Assembly (NCBI RefSeq): GCF_001522545.3
Contig: NC_031797.1
Span: 3,001,961-3,065,960, forward strand
DNA: 64,000 nt
Direction: 5' to 3'
Origin: Parus major
Taxonomy: Eukaryota > Chordata > Aves > Passeriformes > Paridae
Below the pieces are notes generated by a model. That model was not told where the DNA came from and ran no database searches. It was given only the letters and a program-made list of their open reading frames with translations. The translations under genes were made by a program, and so were the position numbers. Shown one piece after another: positions 11,301 to 49,169 of the stretch (positions within the stretch are counted from its first letter, which is position 1; the number at the start of each line of letters is the position of its first letter).

Positions 11301-11600
11301 CGCCGCCCGGTACCGGCAGGGGGCACCCGGCTCCGGTACCGGCAGGGGGAGCCCGGCTCCGGTAACGGCAGGGGGAGCTCGGCCCCGGTACCGGCAGGGG
11401 GCGCTCGGCTCCGGTACCTGCATGGAGAGCTCGGCCCCGGTACCGGCAGGGGGCGCTCGGTCCCCGGTGCTCGGCCCGGCCGCGCCGGTCCCGGGCCCCG
11501 CCGGGAGCCGCAGCACCGCAGGCGGAGCCGCACCGGTGCGGCGGGGCCGAGAGAAGCGAGACCCCGGGCCGGGCTCGGTCAGTGCTGCTCCACCAAACAG
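10970..11600. promoter_or_regulatory. CpG-rich block, candidate promoter for the KIAA1958-like gene
   Basis: This is an isolated CpG-dense stretch in otherwise moderate-GC intergenic DNA. It is the nearest island upstream of the minus-strand KIAA1958-like gene (about 4 kb from its ATG). A minus-strand splice-donor-like sequence (CCCAGG|GTGAGG) ends an exon-like segment at 11106. It encloses the 26-bp minisatellite. Promoter function is inferred from composition and position only. Confidence 0.35.
11309..11464 (+). repeat. 26-bp minisatellite with embedded CTCF-core matches
   Basis: Six tandem 26-bp units, each of the form GGTACCGGCAGGGGG followed by an NGCNCGGCYCC-like tail, start at 11309, 11335, 11361, 11387, 11413 and 11439. 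In units 1, 4 and 6 the segment CCGGCAGGGGGCRC (11313-11326, 11391-11404, 11443-11456) fits the CTCF core CCRSYAGRKGGCRS at every position. Units 2, 3 and 5 carry one or more mismatches. All matches are on the plus strand. Long frames that cross the array are artefacts of its composition. Confidence 0.8.
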
Positions 11601-14600
11601 CCAAAGCCAACAGCTGGGGCTGGCCAGGGGAGAGCACAAATCCCGTTTAATTTAATTGTTAAGGCGTTTATTGCGGTTTTTTACATTTCTGAGCAGCCTT
11701 TTAAAGTTTAACTAAAATCATTGTGTGACATAAGACGTTTCATCAACCATCTGCTAAACTGACCCCAACCAATCCAACCCAACCCAACCCCACACACCAC
11801 TGCTGGGAACAAAATCCAGCAGCCAGTTTCACCCGAGTTTTGGGGTCTGGCACCTGCCCGAGCTGAGCTGAGCTGAGCCAGACCCCCTCCCCTGCTGTCC
11901 CACCTGCCCACAGGCCAGAGCTGACGTGTTCCCCCAGCACACAATGGCTGGAGTGTGGCATCAATTTGTTATTAAATAGTATTTGTGGTGAAGCTGTGAC
12001 TTGTAATTAGATGTAATTGTTCACACTAGGACATGGTAACCTATTTCTTTTGCAATACAGACCATCTTTAGTGACTGACACCTCAGCTCCTTCCTACCCC
12101 TGTCTAAAGCCCCTGAAATTGAGGTGACTCAGCCTCAGCCTGGGGGTGCAGGACTCGGCCTCACCAGCACCAGGCAAACGCTCATGTTCACTTCTGCACC
12201 CCAGGTGTTTGCTGGGATGGGATGGGAAATGGCTCCTGGAGGCAGGAAAAAGCAGTGTTGGTAACAAAGTACCTTGCAGGGAAGGGGAAGCTCCCTGGCT
12301 GTGGGAAGCCTTGTTCCAGTCCCTCCTGGATCACTGGCACGGGGAGCACAAAGAGCCCCAAGTTCTTATCCCTCACAGAACATCCCCCTGAGAAGCACCC
12401 CAGGATTTTGCCAAAGGCAAATACATTGCTTTATGCTCCCTGGTGATGCCATCTGTGAGGTTCCCACCTTTGGAGCCTTGGATCCTGCTCAGTTTTCTAC
12501 TCTGGCCTTGTTTTGACGTGCCACTGTCTCCCTTACCTGCTCCAAGGTCAGGCAGGCAGCCTCCCACAGCACAAAGCACTGCCCAAGGACAGGATCTTAT
12601 CCAGGGTGCAGCCTAGGAGAGAGGGGAGATGTGTTCCTTAGGAAAGGGAACTCAAAGCAACCCACCAGTCCCTGGGGTGGGGTGGAAGCCATGAACAAAG
12701 CTCTCTGCCCTGAGAGCTGAGAGCCCTTGGCTTTGTTGGGCTCTGAGTGGCCGCCTGGAGCAGCCAGGACCAGCAGGATCTGGAGACTGGCTCTCCATTG
12801 CTGTCCCCCACTCCTTGAGAGCAGAGCTGAAAGCCTTAGGGATGAAAACCCCACAGCTGGATGATCCTTTGGACAAGAAACACACACTTGGCCTTGGATC
12901 TGGGAGAACTGCAGCCATAACACCCTGCCCAGAGTGCGAGGAGAAACCAGACAACTCCACTCAGAAGATCCAGAGAAACCAGAGCCAATGGGTGGTTTGG
13001 ATCTAGAGCTCTCAGCAGAAAGTGTCCCTCAGGGAAAGATTCTGAGAACTGACTTCCAACTGCTGCAGTAGGAACTTGTCATCCTGCAGTATGGAACAAA
13101 GTATTTTCTCAATAAATAAAGTATTGTCATGTATTTTTTGAGCCCTGACCTTCAATTAAGAAAATGTAGCTGAACTGCCCCTCTGGAGGGAATTTGGGAG
13201 AGTGAGTGAGCTCATGGAAATGCTCCTCTGGCTGAAGGTGCAGGCAGTACCTGCACAGGAAGGAGCCAGGAGTGATGCTGGTTTGTGATCTCCAGCTTCC
13301 AGACCTGCTGCCAGGCACTAGGACTGTTCTGGGCTGTGGTGGTGCTGGTTTTACCCAAAACCAGCAGTTCAGTGCTGTGGTGCAGAGCAGGGAGCTGCAC
13401 ACATAACTGCTGGTTCTGCACACAAGGAGCCCTGTGCCTGTGTTTTGGGGATGCTGGGGCCCCATGAGATTCCCCTTGCACAGGTTCCTGTCATTGCCTG
13501 CCACACTCACTGCCCTGGTATCAGACAGCTCACCAATTAAATATTAAAACTTCTGAAGGATATTGAGTTTCTTTTGTTCCTTTGGCATTGCCAGTGTTCT
13601 CAGTTCTCCCTGACTTCACATGCTGCATGTTCCTGCCTTCATGTTCTTTTAATGCTTAATTTCATACTCCAGAGGGCTTCCTTCACCTCCTGTCTGTCAC
13701 AGGGAGCATCTGCTATACAATCCAGACCAGGAGATGATATTTAGGGAGCAGGTTCCTCATCCAGACCCCAGACTATAATCAAACCTCCAGCTCCATGGTT
13801 CTGCACATACAGGCCGTTGTGTATCTTCCACCCAGTTTAATCCAGAGTGCTTTGGCTTTGAGTCTGCAATCAGAATGTGAGATTCCTGAACACTTTCACC
13901 ATCTGAAGCATGAGCAAACCTTCACATCATGAAAGCAAAAGCCCCTTAGCCACAGAGCAAGGCTTCCCTAAGCTGTTCCACTGCACAACATCCTTCAGGA
14001 ACATACGGGCCAGCAACCACGAGATGCCCACAGCATAACTACAGCACTGACAAACCAATTGAGCCTCAGCAGCTGCCTCTGGGAAGGTTTCATTCATCCC
14101 TAGCACTGCCTTTTAAACTTAAGTGCCACTGGAACAAACACATCTTTGATCCAAGTAGGAAATAATTTGGAGCTTTGTGTTTAATAGAGCTGCAGCTCTG
14201 GGGAAATGATGTCGTTCTTGGCTGGGATGACAATGGGGCACATGGCGGGCACAGAGCATGGCTGTCCCCATCCTCACTGAGCTGGTTGTGTTTGGACATC
14301 TTTGTTCTTGACTCAGTGTGGAAAGAAGCTGAGGCTCCTGAATTGCCATGTGTGGCACTAAAATACAGGATTTGGGAAGGGGGAGAGCAGGATTTGGGCA
14401 ATCTCTCCTGTCCTCTTGCTCCTTCTGCCTTTGGAGTCTCTTGTGTCCCCCTCAGCTCCAGGGGAACCACAGGATGGATTAGGGGCTGCAGACACAAACA
14501 TGGAAGAGCACATGGGCAGTACTGGGCTGTACACACCTGTGTGATCCATGTGCCTGAGCTGGGGGAACACACACATCTCCCTTTATACTGTAGACACCTC

Positions 14601-17600
14601 TTCAAACGTTGCTGCAATTTCTATCTGTAAAATCCTGTGTTCAGAGCAGGGAGCAAGCAGCAGGCAGGCTCCACACCCGAGGGAGCATCCCTAAATGCTC
14701 TGCAGGTTCATGTCTCTCTGTCAGGACCCTTTTTCATTTAAATGACTCATGCTCAGACTGTGACATTCTCCTGTCTGGAATCATCTGGCATCTGTGCCAT
14801 ATCCATTCGAATGGCAGATGCAACAGGAGACACCTGTGGACAGAGGGGCAGAGCTAAGGTTTCAGGAACAATCACAGAGCCTGGCAGGTGAGCGATGGAG
14901 ACCTGCAGCAATAATGCATGAGCTGCACCTGCCTCCTCCCCTCGGCCCCGTGGCACTGCTGCTCTGGGAGCTGCTGTTCCAGTTCCCTCTGAGCTCCACT
15001 ACAGTGCCACCCTCACTGCTGGGAGAACCAGCACAGCACCACGCTTCAGTAATGGACTGGGAACGCCAGGTTATGGTGTGCTGGGAGAGAAGCAGATCCG
15101 GGGGGCTGAGTACTCTCCAAGTCCTGCACAGCCCCACAGGTTCCAGCTCTGAAAATTGTTGCTAAGCCAGCAAGCCCCCTCGAGAGGCTGATCAGGAAAG
15201 TGGCATTATCCTCAAGAGGGTCACAAAATGAAATCATTGTAAAGAAGTGAAGGAGCTTCTCAGGCCATTGCTGGGCACAGGGAAGCAACAGAATGGTACT
15301 TGGGTCTCCCTGCAAACAAGCCCCTGACTAAAGCAAGAAGGAAATGCAGAGCTGGAGCTATGGACAGACAAGAAATGGTGTTTACTTCCCTGCCCTGGGA
15401 TAGCTGGAGATGTGCTTGGAAGGAGGGTTGTTTGTATAAATAAATGTTCATTCTTGGCAGTGGAATGCAAACTATGCTGAGGGGCTGGAACCAGGCACTC
15501 GGAAAAGCTGAGGCCAGAGCAAGGGAGAGACAGAGTGAGGCTACAGGGAGGAAATTCACATTCATTTTTAGCAACTTGGAGAGGTTCTCAAGCCTGTTTG
15601 ACATTCTTAATTATGCTGATGCAGAGCCTATTTCAAGGACAAAAATAGTCAGGATTGCACGTTAAACAATTAGGAAATTTCACACCAGCCAGTGAGGAGC
15701 AGTGCTGCCTGGGGGTCTGGACTCTCTGAAACACGGGATCATCTTTCAGCCTTTCTAGACAGACGGAATTTGAATGTCTTGCAGAATCCTCGCCCAGGTC
15801 AGGAACTCAGAGCATGGCCCTGTAAACCTCTCCTGATTATATTTTCTGAAAGTGCAGAGAAGGCAGGAAAGATGAGCCTGAGCTGCTGCTCTCTTTGTCC
15901 AGGCTTTCCTGCAAGGTTCCTGGAAGGGCAGAAAAGCATTCTGCAATGTGGCATTAACTGTGTCAGAATCTGTAACTTTACAGAATCTGTAGTTTCTGGT
16001 GGAGAGTGAGCTCAGCTCGACGGTGTCACATCACCAAGTCAGGGCCTGCTTTCCATGTTCAGAAAGTGACCTTTCGTCATGCAACCATTGTGACCTCAGG
16101 ATCTCACTTTCCCTGTGTATCCATGGAAAAGAGCTTTACCTTTTACTAAACTAACCTGCTGTTCTTTCTGGAAAATGTGTAAAGACCTGTCCCTACATTT
16201 CAGTTCGGGTGTCAGGGGCCACGGCTGTGGCACTGAAGGGCAGGAGGTGCCTGTTTGTGTAGAGCAGAGATGTCAGCCACCCTGCTCTGAGTCCAGCTCA
16301 GGAGCTGGCACCGGGCTGGGGACAGCGGAATGGAATCGGAACCAGCCTTCTCTTTGAGATAATGGAAAGTCACAGGGAGGTATCCAGCTTTGGGCATGAA
16401 TAAATCATTACAGGTATGAATTATTCAGAGCTCAGCCCTTCACATGTGCTCTGTTCAGACTCCACAGGCAGCATCCCTACTGTTTGGGGGTTTCTTCTCC
16501 AGCATTCCAGGTCTATGGCAGGCTGATGAGTCCAAGTGTTCAAATAAGATTAAAAGTATAATTAAAAAATCCAGAAGTAAAAAGCTGCTCAGAAGTGCTG
16601 TGACACCTCAAGCTGGCATTCCAATGGCCAGGCAATGTCTGAGCTCCAAGAGCTGTCCACAAGTTAGTCACAGCATGGGATGGGAATAAGAAGTGGCTCA
16701 GGAAATTGGGAGCACAGGTTGGAGAGAAGAACTGGAATCAATACAGGCACAGAATCAATACAGGAACCAACTCAGCCTTCTGATAGCTTGTGTCTAATAC
16801 AAACACAGGTATTACCTGGATTTCTCAAATGACAATAAGCAACCTTGGTAGCACTTAGGGGATAAATCAAAATTTCTGTCTTTGATCTGTGCTATGAGAT
16901 CAGTGGCTTTGCCTAGTGGTTTTAAAATCTTGTTTATTATGAGCTGAAATGGGTTGAATGAAAAGAAGATCTGGTTTGCAGTGACTGGAAGGATGGCACT
17001 GTTAGAGCTGGTTAGAGTGATCACTGTTAGAGTGATGAATTTAATGTCAGAGTCCAAATCATGAGCCCTGGGTCTCGAAGAGCAAGGGCAGCCATGAGCT
17101 GCAAGTGCTGCTAGGTGATTTCTGGGGAAGAGCAGCTATGGGATGAATTGCAGGAGGAATAATCAGACCATGGATTAATCAAATCACAGATTCATCAAAC
17201 CATAACCTAATCTTCACCACTCCAACCCTGACTAGGAGGGGAAAAAAGTCCTGTGTTGAACAGCCAGGAAATGGCTGGTTCGTCCCGCACAGGAAATGAG
17301 TCACCCCAGAGCATCGGGAGGAGCCGTGGGGACAGGGAAGTGCTGAAATAACATGGACGGGGAACAGCAGAAATACAGAGAAGTCTCTTGCATCGTGGAT
17401 TAAAAAGAAGGAAATATGTAAAATGTGAGCTCTTGTGATTCTACTTCAAATCTGAAGTTCATGAAGGTGCTTGCAGCATGAAATACCCACAGCTGGAAAA
17501 GGGGGACTCAGGGTGTGCAATGGCAACAAAAACCATGCCCAGGTGCAGCTCTCCTGCCTTGCAGAGTGTTTCTCACCTGCTCAGCTCTGGCCCTGCACAG

Positions 17601-20600
17601 GTCTCACATTGCTGTGGTGGCAGAGCTGTCACACACTCTGCTCAGGGAGCCCATACACAGGTCAGGAATCACAGAATCATGGAGTCATTCCCCCTTGTCC
17701 AGGCCCTTGTAAAAAACCAGTCTCCAAGAACACTTATTTTTATTACTGACAGCACATGAGGCTTAATTCCAAAGCCATTTATTTATCAGCTACCAGTCAG
17801 AACACTCTTTGATAGTACTCCATGCTGCCAAACCCTCGTGGATCAATGGAAGAAACACTCCCCTCATTCATGTTGTGTCCTGCTCAGAAAGCCACGTGTG
17901 TGCAGGTATGAGCTGCACACTACTCTCCCAGATGCTGGAACTAACACAACCAGCTCTCCCACCCCTCCTCCTCCACCTACCCCAGCTGCAGAGGCACTTT
18001 GAGTCCTTCTCCTGCTCCCTCCTCTCAGAGACAAGGAGGGGAGGCTGTGGGTCAGAGCCAGACATGCTGGACTGACAAACTCTGCAGGGATTCTGCTCTG
18101 CTCCTGCTCCGCCTGCTCTGCACTAACCATTCCCAGAGTGGTGATGTGGCATCGTGAACGATGCACAGAAGAATGTTCTGGCACTGTGAGATACTGCTGA
18201 AAGCTGCCAATACGCTTTGAAATAAAAAAAAATTCTAAATTTCAGCCACCGTGTTCACTGAGATGAATTGAAAATAACTAAAAGCCACAGAGAGAAGCAG
18301 GATTGGAGACACCCACTGCTCCATGGCTTTTTTGGGATTCAGTGGTAGCACAGTTATCCCTGAGAGTTCCCTGGTTTATGGCCTTGCTGGGAATAATGGG
18401 GCAGGAGAGGAACTTCCAGGAAAACAATTGTCATTGGCAGCAGTATCCAGCACACACCACCGTGCCCATGGCTTTGGGTTTGGTTCATGAACTGAGCCCC
18501 TGTTTAGGAGCATTCTGGTTTTCAAACTGCTGGCAGAAACACTGGGTGGAAGAGGAAGGAGAAGAGTTTTGCCAGTCTGCAAAGGACAAGGTTGCAAAGA
18601 GAAGCGTCCATGACCCCACACAGGCTGTGGAGCTGTGTAACAATACAAAAGGAACAGGCAGGAAAGGGTCGGTTTTGTTTCAGAGTTTTTCTTTGCTGCT
18701 GGTGAGCTAAATGCCAAGAGATAACACATGCAGGAAGGGCTCAAAAAGGGAATAAGCTGGGTGTGCCCCAGAGCCCTTCCTGGCCAGAGGAACCACAGCC
18801 AGAACCAGGGTGGGATATGGGACGCTGCTGTAGGATCATACAAAAGAAGCTGATTCATTTTTTTCCCTTTGCCCTCCTCTTTTTTTTTTTTATGGTCATT
18901 TTCATCTGGGTTTGTTTTTCAAAACAAACACAAGGACACACAGGGGCTGGTCCTGCTCCCTGCTGTGTTTTCATATCAAGTGTAATCTTGTTCTTAAAAG
19001 CATTTTCCCCTTTGGCCCAGAGAAAACCACAACAATATCACTGGTCACTTGCAGTCCCTTAGTACCTGAGCAGATGCTGTCTAAAAAACTCTGTTCCTAT
19101 TGCAGGAAAATGGCTGATAAAATGTTGCACAATCATCATTTCTGCAAGAACTGTGGAAAATCAGGTTAAACTTGCACAAATGTTAAAAAGCCTTTTCAGT
19201 CAGACCAGACCTGCAAGGGAAAGGCCTTTGGAAATCAAGAACCCTGTGGTGGCATTTACCTGTTTGGTCTGCCAAAGATACCTGAAAAGCACGTGGAATA
19301 TCTGCACATGCCATAAACTCATCTCAGCAGCTACTAGAAAACCAAACCCTGTCCTGGCCTGTGATCGGTGACAAGTGTTAATGAATGTTTGCAGTCTTTG
19401 TGGGGTGTTCAGGGTACTCTTCCTTAGGGTACAGAAATACACCATATAGAGAAAAAGGGATTCTGTCTCCACAACATCCTCTACCATCAAGGGATTCCTT
19501 TCTTACAGAAGAAACACCTCCATGGGAAATTCACCTTAAACCAGGCACAGTCAAAGGGAACACAGGGAGCTTTGTGTTGGCAGCTAAATTCCTGCTCTCT
19601 TTGATCACATCACTTTATCTCCCTGGCTCTCAGCTACAGTGGATCCATAATCCCATCATTTTCCCATTCTTTGCCTCCAGTTGTAAATCTGAGGCAGCAG
19701 CTGAGCCTTTCATATGCAGGAGCCAGTAAATAACTGTTTGTGGTTTCAGATGGGTTTAGTTGCCTTCAGCAATAGGTCAGAACACACTTTTCTTCGGTTT
19801 TAAACTCCACAGGGGCCAAACTGGAAGCCAAGTAACCCAAAGATTCGGGAATCAGAGTTCCCAGCTCCTGGAGAGATCCAAGGCCAAGGGAAGCTCTTGC
19901 ATTTTACAGAGGGTGACAAAAATCAGCTGGGCGATGTCTGATCCTGGCCACTGAAACCCCTGAGCACGGCCCCGATGAGAAATGAGGGCTCCAGCCAGAG
20001 AACCTGGCACAGCAACACGGGTTTGGGAGAAAATAGACCACTTCACTTCTAACTTTTTCTCTTCCCTACTCACATGTCAAGTGTGCGCTCAAGAGAGACA
20101 CGAGAATGCAAAATGCATGTCTGTACCTGCCGGAGTTACCTGACACAATGCAGAAACACTGCCCAGGGAAAACACTCCACATTTCATCTGCACTCTTATT
20201 TTTACAACTTTCTGAGCCCTCACATACACGGCCCAGGTGTTGGTGTTTTACAGGTTATCAGTGGCAGAGGCACTTTGGTAGAACTGCCAAATACATTGAC
20301 AGAAAAGCCCTGGGTGGGAGGGCTGGCAGGGCAGAGGAGCCTAGCTGAGGGCAGAACTAGAAAATAGCAAGAAACTGAACAACTAATCCCCTTCCCAGTG
20401 AGCAAATACTCGCTGTTTCATCCATGAGTGTTTCATCCATGGCAGCAGTGGCTCCATGGAGCAGTGCTGGGGAGGATCCAGCTCTGCCCGAGGGTCAGGG
20501 ATGGGGACAGACCCCCACTCTTGCCCTGCTCACCCTGAGGGAACCACAGAAGGATCTTACACAAAGCCACCACAGTCGCTTGAAATTCACTAGAGGTGGC

Positions 20601-20877
20601 CCAGCACTTGCAAAGCAAATCTTCCATAGTCTTGACAAGCCCCAAATCCCTGGAATATACATGAATCCCCGCAGAAGTGTGGCCTACAGGCAACGATCAA
20701 CATTAAGAGTGAGACAAGCCGATCTAATTCCACACTGAAGTGCCCTTGATGGGCCACAGAGCTGGGCTGGACAGCAAAGGCTCACAACGTTACCTGAGCC
20801 ACAGGCCGGCAAGTACGTTTAACGTCTTACCTCTCTCTCACCTCTGGTAATCTTTATCCTTAAGACATTAATTGCGA
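11600..20877. other. Long intergenic stretch, no supported gene
   Basis: About 9 kb lies between the CpG block and the PTBP1 promoter. It contains scattered polyadenylation-like hexamers on both strands (for example AATAAATAAA near 13112 and TTTATT near 11667). A short CR1-like scrap near 17665-17700 (GAATCACAGAATCATGGAG) is also present. Many short open frames occur, but none has family resemblance or flanking splice sites. Non-coding transcripts cannot be excluded by eye. Confidence 0.55.
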
Positions 20878-21471
20878 TTACACACACTCCCTCCTATACT
20901 TTAAGCGAGCCCCTCGGCCCTGTGCGAACCACGAGGGGCAGGGCGGGCGGACGCTCCTCACCCGGGATGGCGGCGGCGCGCGGCTTCCCTGCCCGCCCCC
21001 AACATGGCGGCGGGGCCGAGCCGCCCCCGCGGCCCCGGGCCGCACAACGTGCACGCGGGAGGACCCCCTTGCCCGTACCCAAGATGGCGCCCAGCGCCGT
21101 GCCTCCGGATGCCCTGCCCCCACTCAAGATGGCGGCTCTGGGTGTCATCCCGACCCCCTTCCCGCTCTGAAGATGGCTCCTCCCCGCCACCTCCCTCCGC
21201 CTACCGAATGGCGCCGCGCACCGGCGACTCGCCCCGCCCCTTACCTCGCGCGCGGCCAATCGGCTTCGCGCGAGGAGCCAGGGCGCCAACCCCGGGAGGC
21301 GGGCGGTGCCGCCCTCCCGTCAGTGTGACAGCTCCGCCAACCAATGGAGCACCGGCGCGGGCGAGGCGGGCCGGGCGGCGCCGCCATTTTGTGAGTCTAT
21401 AACACGGAGCGGTCTCGCTCGTCCCGCTATTGCGGCGCCTCCACTCCGCTCCCGGGTCGTCTCCGTGTGCA
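20878..21471 (+). promoter_or_regulatory. PTBP1 CpG-island promoter and 5' UTR
   Basis: The island begins near 20880 and continues into intron 1. It carries a series of ATGGCG motifs (YY1-like) at about 20964, 21003, 21081, 21126, 21170 and 21206, and one in reverse (GCCGCCATTTTG) at 21379-21390. CCAAT boxes (NF-Y type) lie at 21256-21260 and 21341-21345. The stretch from CCATTTTGTGAGTCTATAAC (about 21384-21403) to the ATG resembles the human PTBP1 5' leader as I remember it, so transcription probably starts near 21385-21410. There is no strong canonical TATA box. Confidence 0.75.
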
Positions 21472-46504
<25,033 letters not shown>

Positions 46505-46777
46505 AGCTTGGGAAGGCCTGAGTAAAAATGGACTTGACTTAAAACCTCTGGGGTTCAGCCTTGACCTTAGAAGGCTGGACACCAGGGTTTCAACTTCCAT
46601 CATTCCAGAAAAAAAAAAAAAAAAAAGCCACTTTAAAAATGCAGCTGAAGTGACCTTAAAAGACCAGAGATTTTATTTTTTTAAAGAGAAATCAGTTTAC
46701 CGGTTTTTAAAAAAAAAAAAAGAAAATTAATTCCTCTTGCTAACCTTGCGGTGATGGGTAACAATCTTGACTGTTCC

Positions 46778-46783
46778 AATAAA
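46778..46783 (+). terminator. Proximal PTBP1 poly(A) signal
   Basis: AATAAA lies 274 bases after the stop codon. Use of this site would give a short 3' UTR without the miR-124 match at 47064. Confidence 0.5.
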
Positions 46784-47063
46784 AATCACAAGTTCAAGTT
46801 TACACTGTGGAACCTGCTCTGGGAAATTCCCCTCCCCTCCTGCTCCTCCTCCCCCAAAAAGCAGATCCCAACAAGTTTTATCAGGTTTCACATTGATGCC
46901 TTTTTTAATTTCCATACCCATCCATGCCTTGAAAGACCTAAAACCACTGTGTGAATTCACTGTAGCGCCTTGGAGTCAGGATTGTGGTGACCAGGAGCTC
47001 CCAGCCTGCCCAGCACAACACTCAGTTGCGTTGATCCCACCTTACCTGTGCACCTGCTGTCCT

Positions 47064-47071
47064 GTGCCTTA
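47064..47071 (+). promoter_or_regulatory. miR-124 8-mer seed match in the PTBP1 3' UTR
   Basis: GTGCCTTA is the full 8-mer target of the miR-124 seed (AAGGCAC opposite GUGCCUU, plus A at position 1). Repression of PTBP1 by miR-124 during neuronal differentiation is established in mammals. I found only this one 7-mer or better match in the 3' UTR. Confidence 0.65.
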
Positions 47072-49163
47072 AACCTTCTACTTCTTTGGGGAAAACATCT
47101 GAGCTGCAGGGAGGGGATGGGCAGAGCTGAGGGGGGGAGCGGCTCTGGCTGACGATCAGCTGGGGGAGCTGGCAAAATGAATACAGGAAATTTTGGGCTG
47201 TGGCTCGGGGCAGTCGTTCCCCGCTGCCCCGTGTGTGTCTCCATCTCCACGTGTGCCCAGTGCCACTTCCCAGTCTGCTCGTGGGTCATTGCCACCTGCA
47301 AACTCAGGTGGGAGTTACCTGAGAGCCTTTGTGGCTGAGCAAAGGTGTGGGTGGGGGAGCATTCCCAAGGCCAAATCACATTCCAGTGTCAGGAGCGAGC
47401 CCGCAGGCTCTGCCCTCACAGAGAATGGGTGAGGGACAAAAGAGCCGCTGTGGGACACTTGTGAAGATGAATCAGAGTTTGTCAAAATTGTGTGTGTATA
47501 TACCTAAATGCTTGGCTAGGATTTGGAGAATCCTTGGATACCCCACAATTAGAAAGGTACCTGCAAGAGGTACCTTTGTGCCCCTAATTGGAGATTAACG
47601 AGGCTGCTGTAGCTCCGCCATCGTTCTTAGAGCATGTCTTCAGCATTTGAGCTTTTGTTTGAATCCTTGTATTATACTTTGATGCCGTTGCTGTCCTCTG
47701 TGCCTAGCAATATTTCCAGTTGACCAAATATTCTAATCTCTTTATATGCAAAAGAAATAGTTTTAAGTACCTTTTATAGAATGATAAGATGGTATAAACG
47801 TAATCTAAATTTACTCCTTTGTGGTATTACCCGTGTATACTGTACTTTATTTTCTTTGTTTTGTAATTGAAGCTGTAGGGCAGGAGTAGTTTCCAGGCTG
47901 AGGTCGTGGCTGAGGATGAGCAGAGCCAAGGGTGTGAGAGAATGAGCACAAACAGCTCGGGAATGGAAGGAAAAGGACCCAGGCTAAAGATTTTTTTTTT
48001 TACCTTTTGAACCTATAAGCCCAGATGTTGTTCTAGGAAGGGAATTTATTAAAAGTAGAATGCAGCAGATCAGTTTTTCCCAGTGATACAACCATTTTTA
48101 TTTTTTTTTTTTCTGGCTTACAACTCTTTCCCGGGCCATTCTGCCTTCTATTCCGTGTGATCCGATGTTGCCTTACATTTCCCTCTAACCTGCAACCTGT
48201 TCGGATGCAAAATAACAAGAATCTTGTACTTTTTTTCAGGGTTTTTCTGCAAATTGTGGACCAAAGTTTGTTTTTTAATTGTCTTAGTGTTGCAAGTTCT
48301 GATTTCCTTGCTTGGTGTGGGAGCTCTTGACTTGCCTAGCACTGAGTGTTTGAAAAAGTCTTAACTTTCTGTAGTTCCTCCCTGGACTCTCAAGGTTATG
48401 AGTTATGCTGGAGAAGCGTGTGAGATCCGAGTGAGGATCTCGCTGGGGCTGTGGCGTGCTGGGTACCCCTGAGGAGGGCAAGACAGCATCACCCCAGCTG
48501 CTTTTGGGTACCTCTAAATCTGGGTGAGCTGTGCTGGAGCCAGGGATCTGCCCCTGCCAAGCTCCCCGGGGCCCTGCCAGCATCCTGCAGGAGGGCACAG
48601 CTGAGGAGGGGCATCCCCTCCCTGCTGAAACACCTGCTCCTCCCACAGGGCACCCAGCCCAGCAGCACTGGGGTAACTGCTCAGAGCCCCCCATCACCCT
48701 CCCCAGTGCTGGGGAGGCTCCCGGGGCCGGGCCCTGGCCGGGACGCTCCGGGTGTCCCGTGCAAATTGCAGATGGATTTGGGGTAACCAGGCGCCCCCAG
48801 CACAGCGGGTGCTCCCTTCGGATCCTGTGTTTGCATGTAAAGAATGTGAGTAACTAAGGGTGTACATATTTATAATTTTTTTATACCTGTTGTAAGACAT
48901 GAGGGGCAGCAAAACCCAGTTTTTTATGGTGACCAGATGTATTGTATATTTTGATAACAGCAATTCCAGGTTCAGTATTGTGGAAGGTGGGTGGGGAGGG
49001 GAAGCGTACACACCATCAGAATTCCATTGCCTCTTTCAAAGAATGTTTGTAATGCAAAAAGAAATTAAAACTATTTTATAACAACCTTTGTACCTTTCTG
49101 TAGCTCCATTATTTCTGTTGAGATTGTAGAAGCAGTTGGTGCCCAGTCTGTACTTGTGCTTTC

Positions 49164-49169
49164 AATAAA
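49164..49169 (+). terminator. Distal PTBP1 poly(A) signal
   Basis: AATAAA in TTCAATAAATTCTTCTG is followed by T/C-rich DNA and is the last good signal before the intergenic minisatellite. An ATTAAA lies about 100 bases earlier (near 49066). Confidence 0.6.

Noticed and set aside
10938..11711. 220-233-codon frames over the CpG block at 11 kb
   Set aside because: Built on the 26-bp minisatellite in several frames on both strands; no homology.
17662..17700. CR1 remnant (AATCACAGAATCATGGAGTC)
   Set aside because: Too short to separate from chance; mentioned only within the intergenic description.
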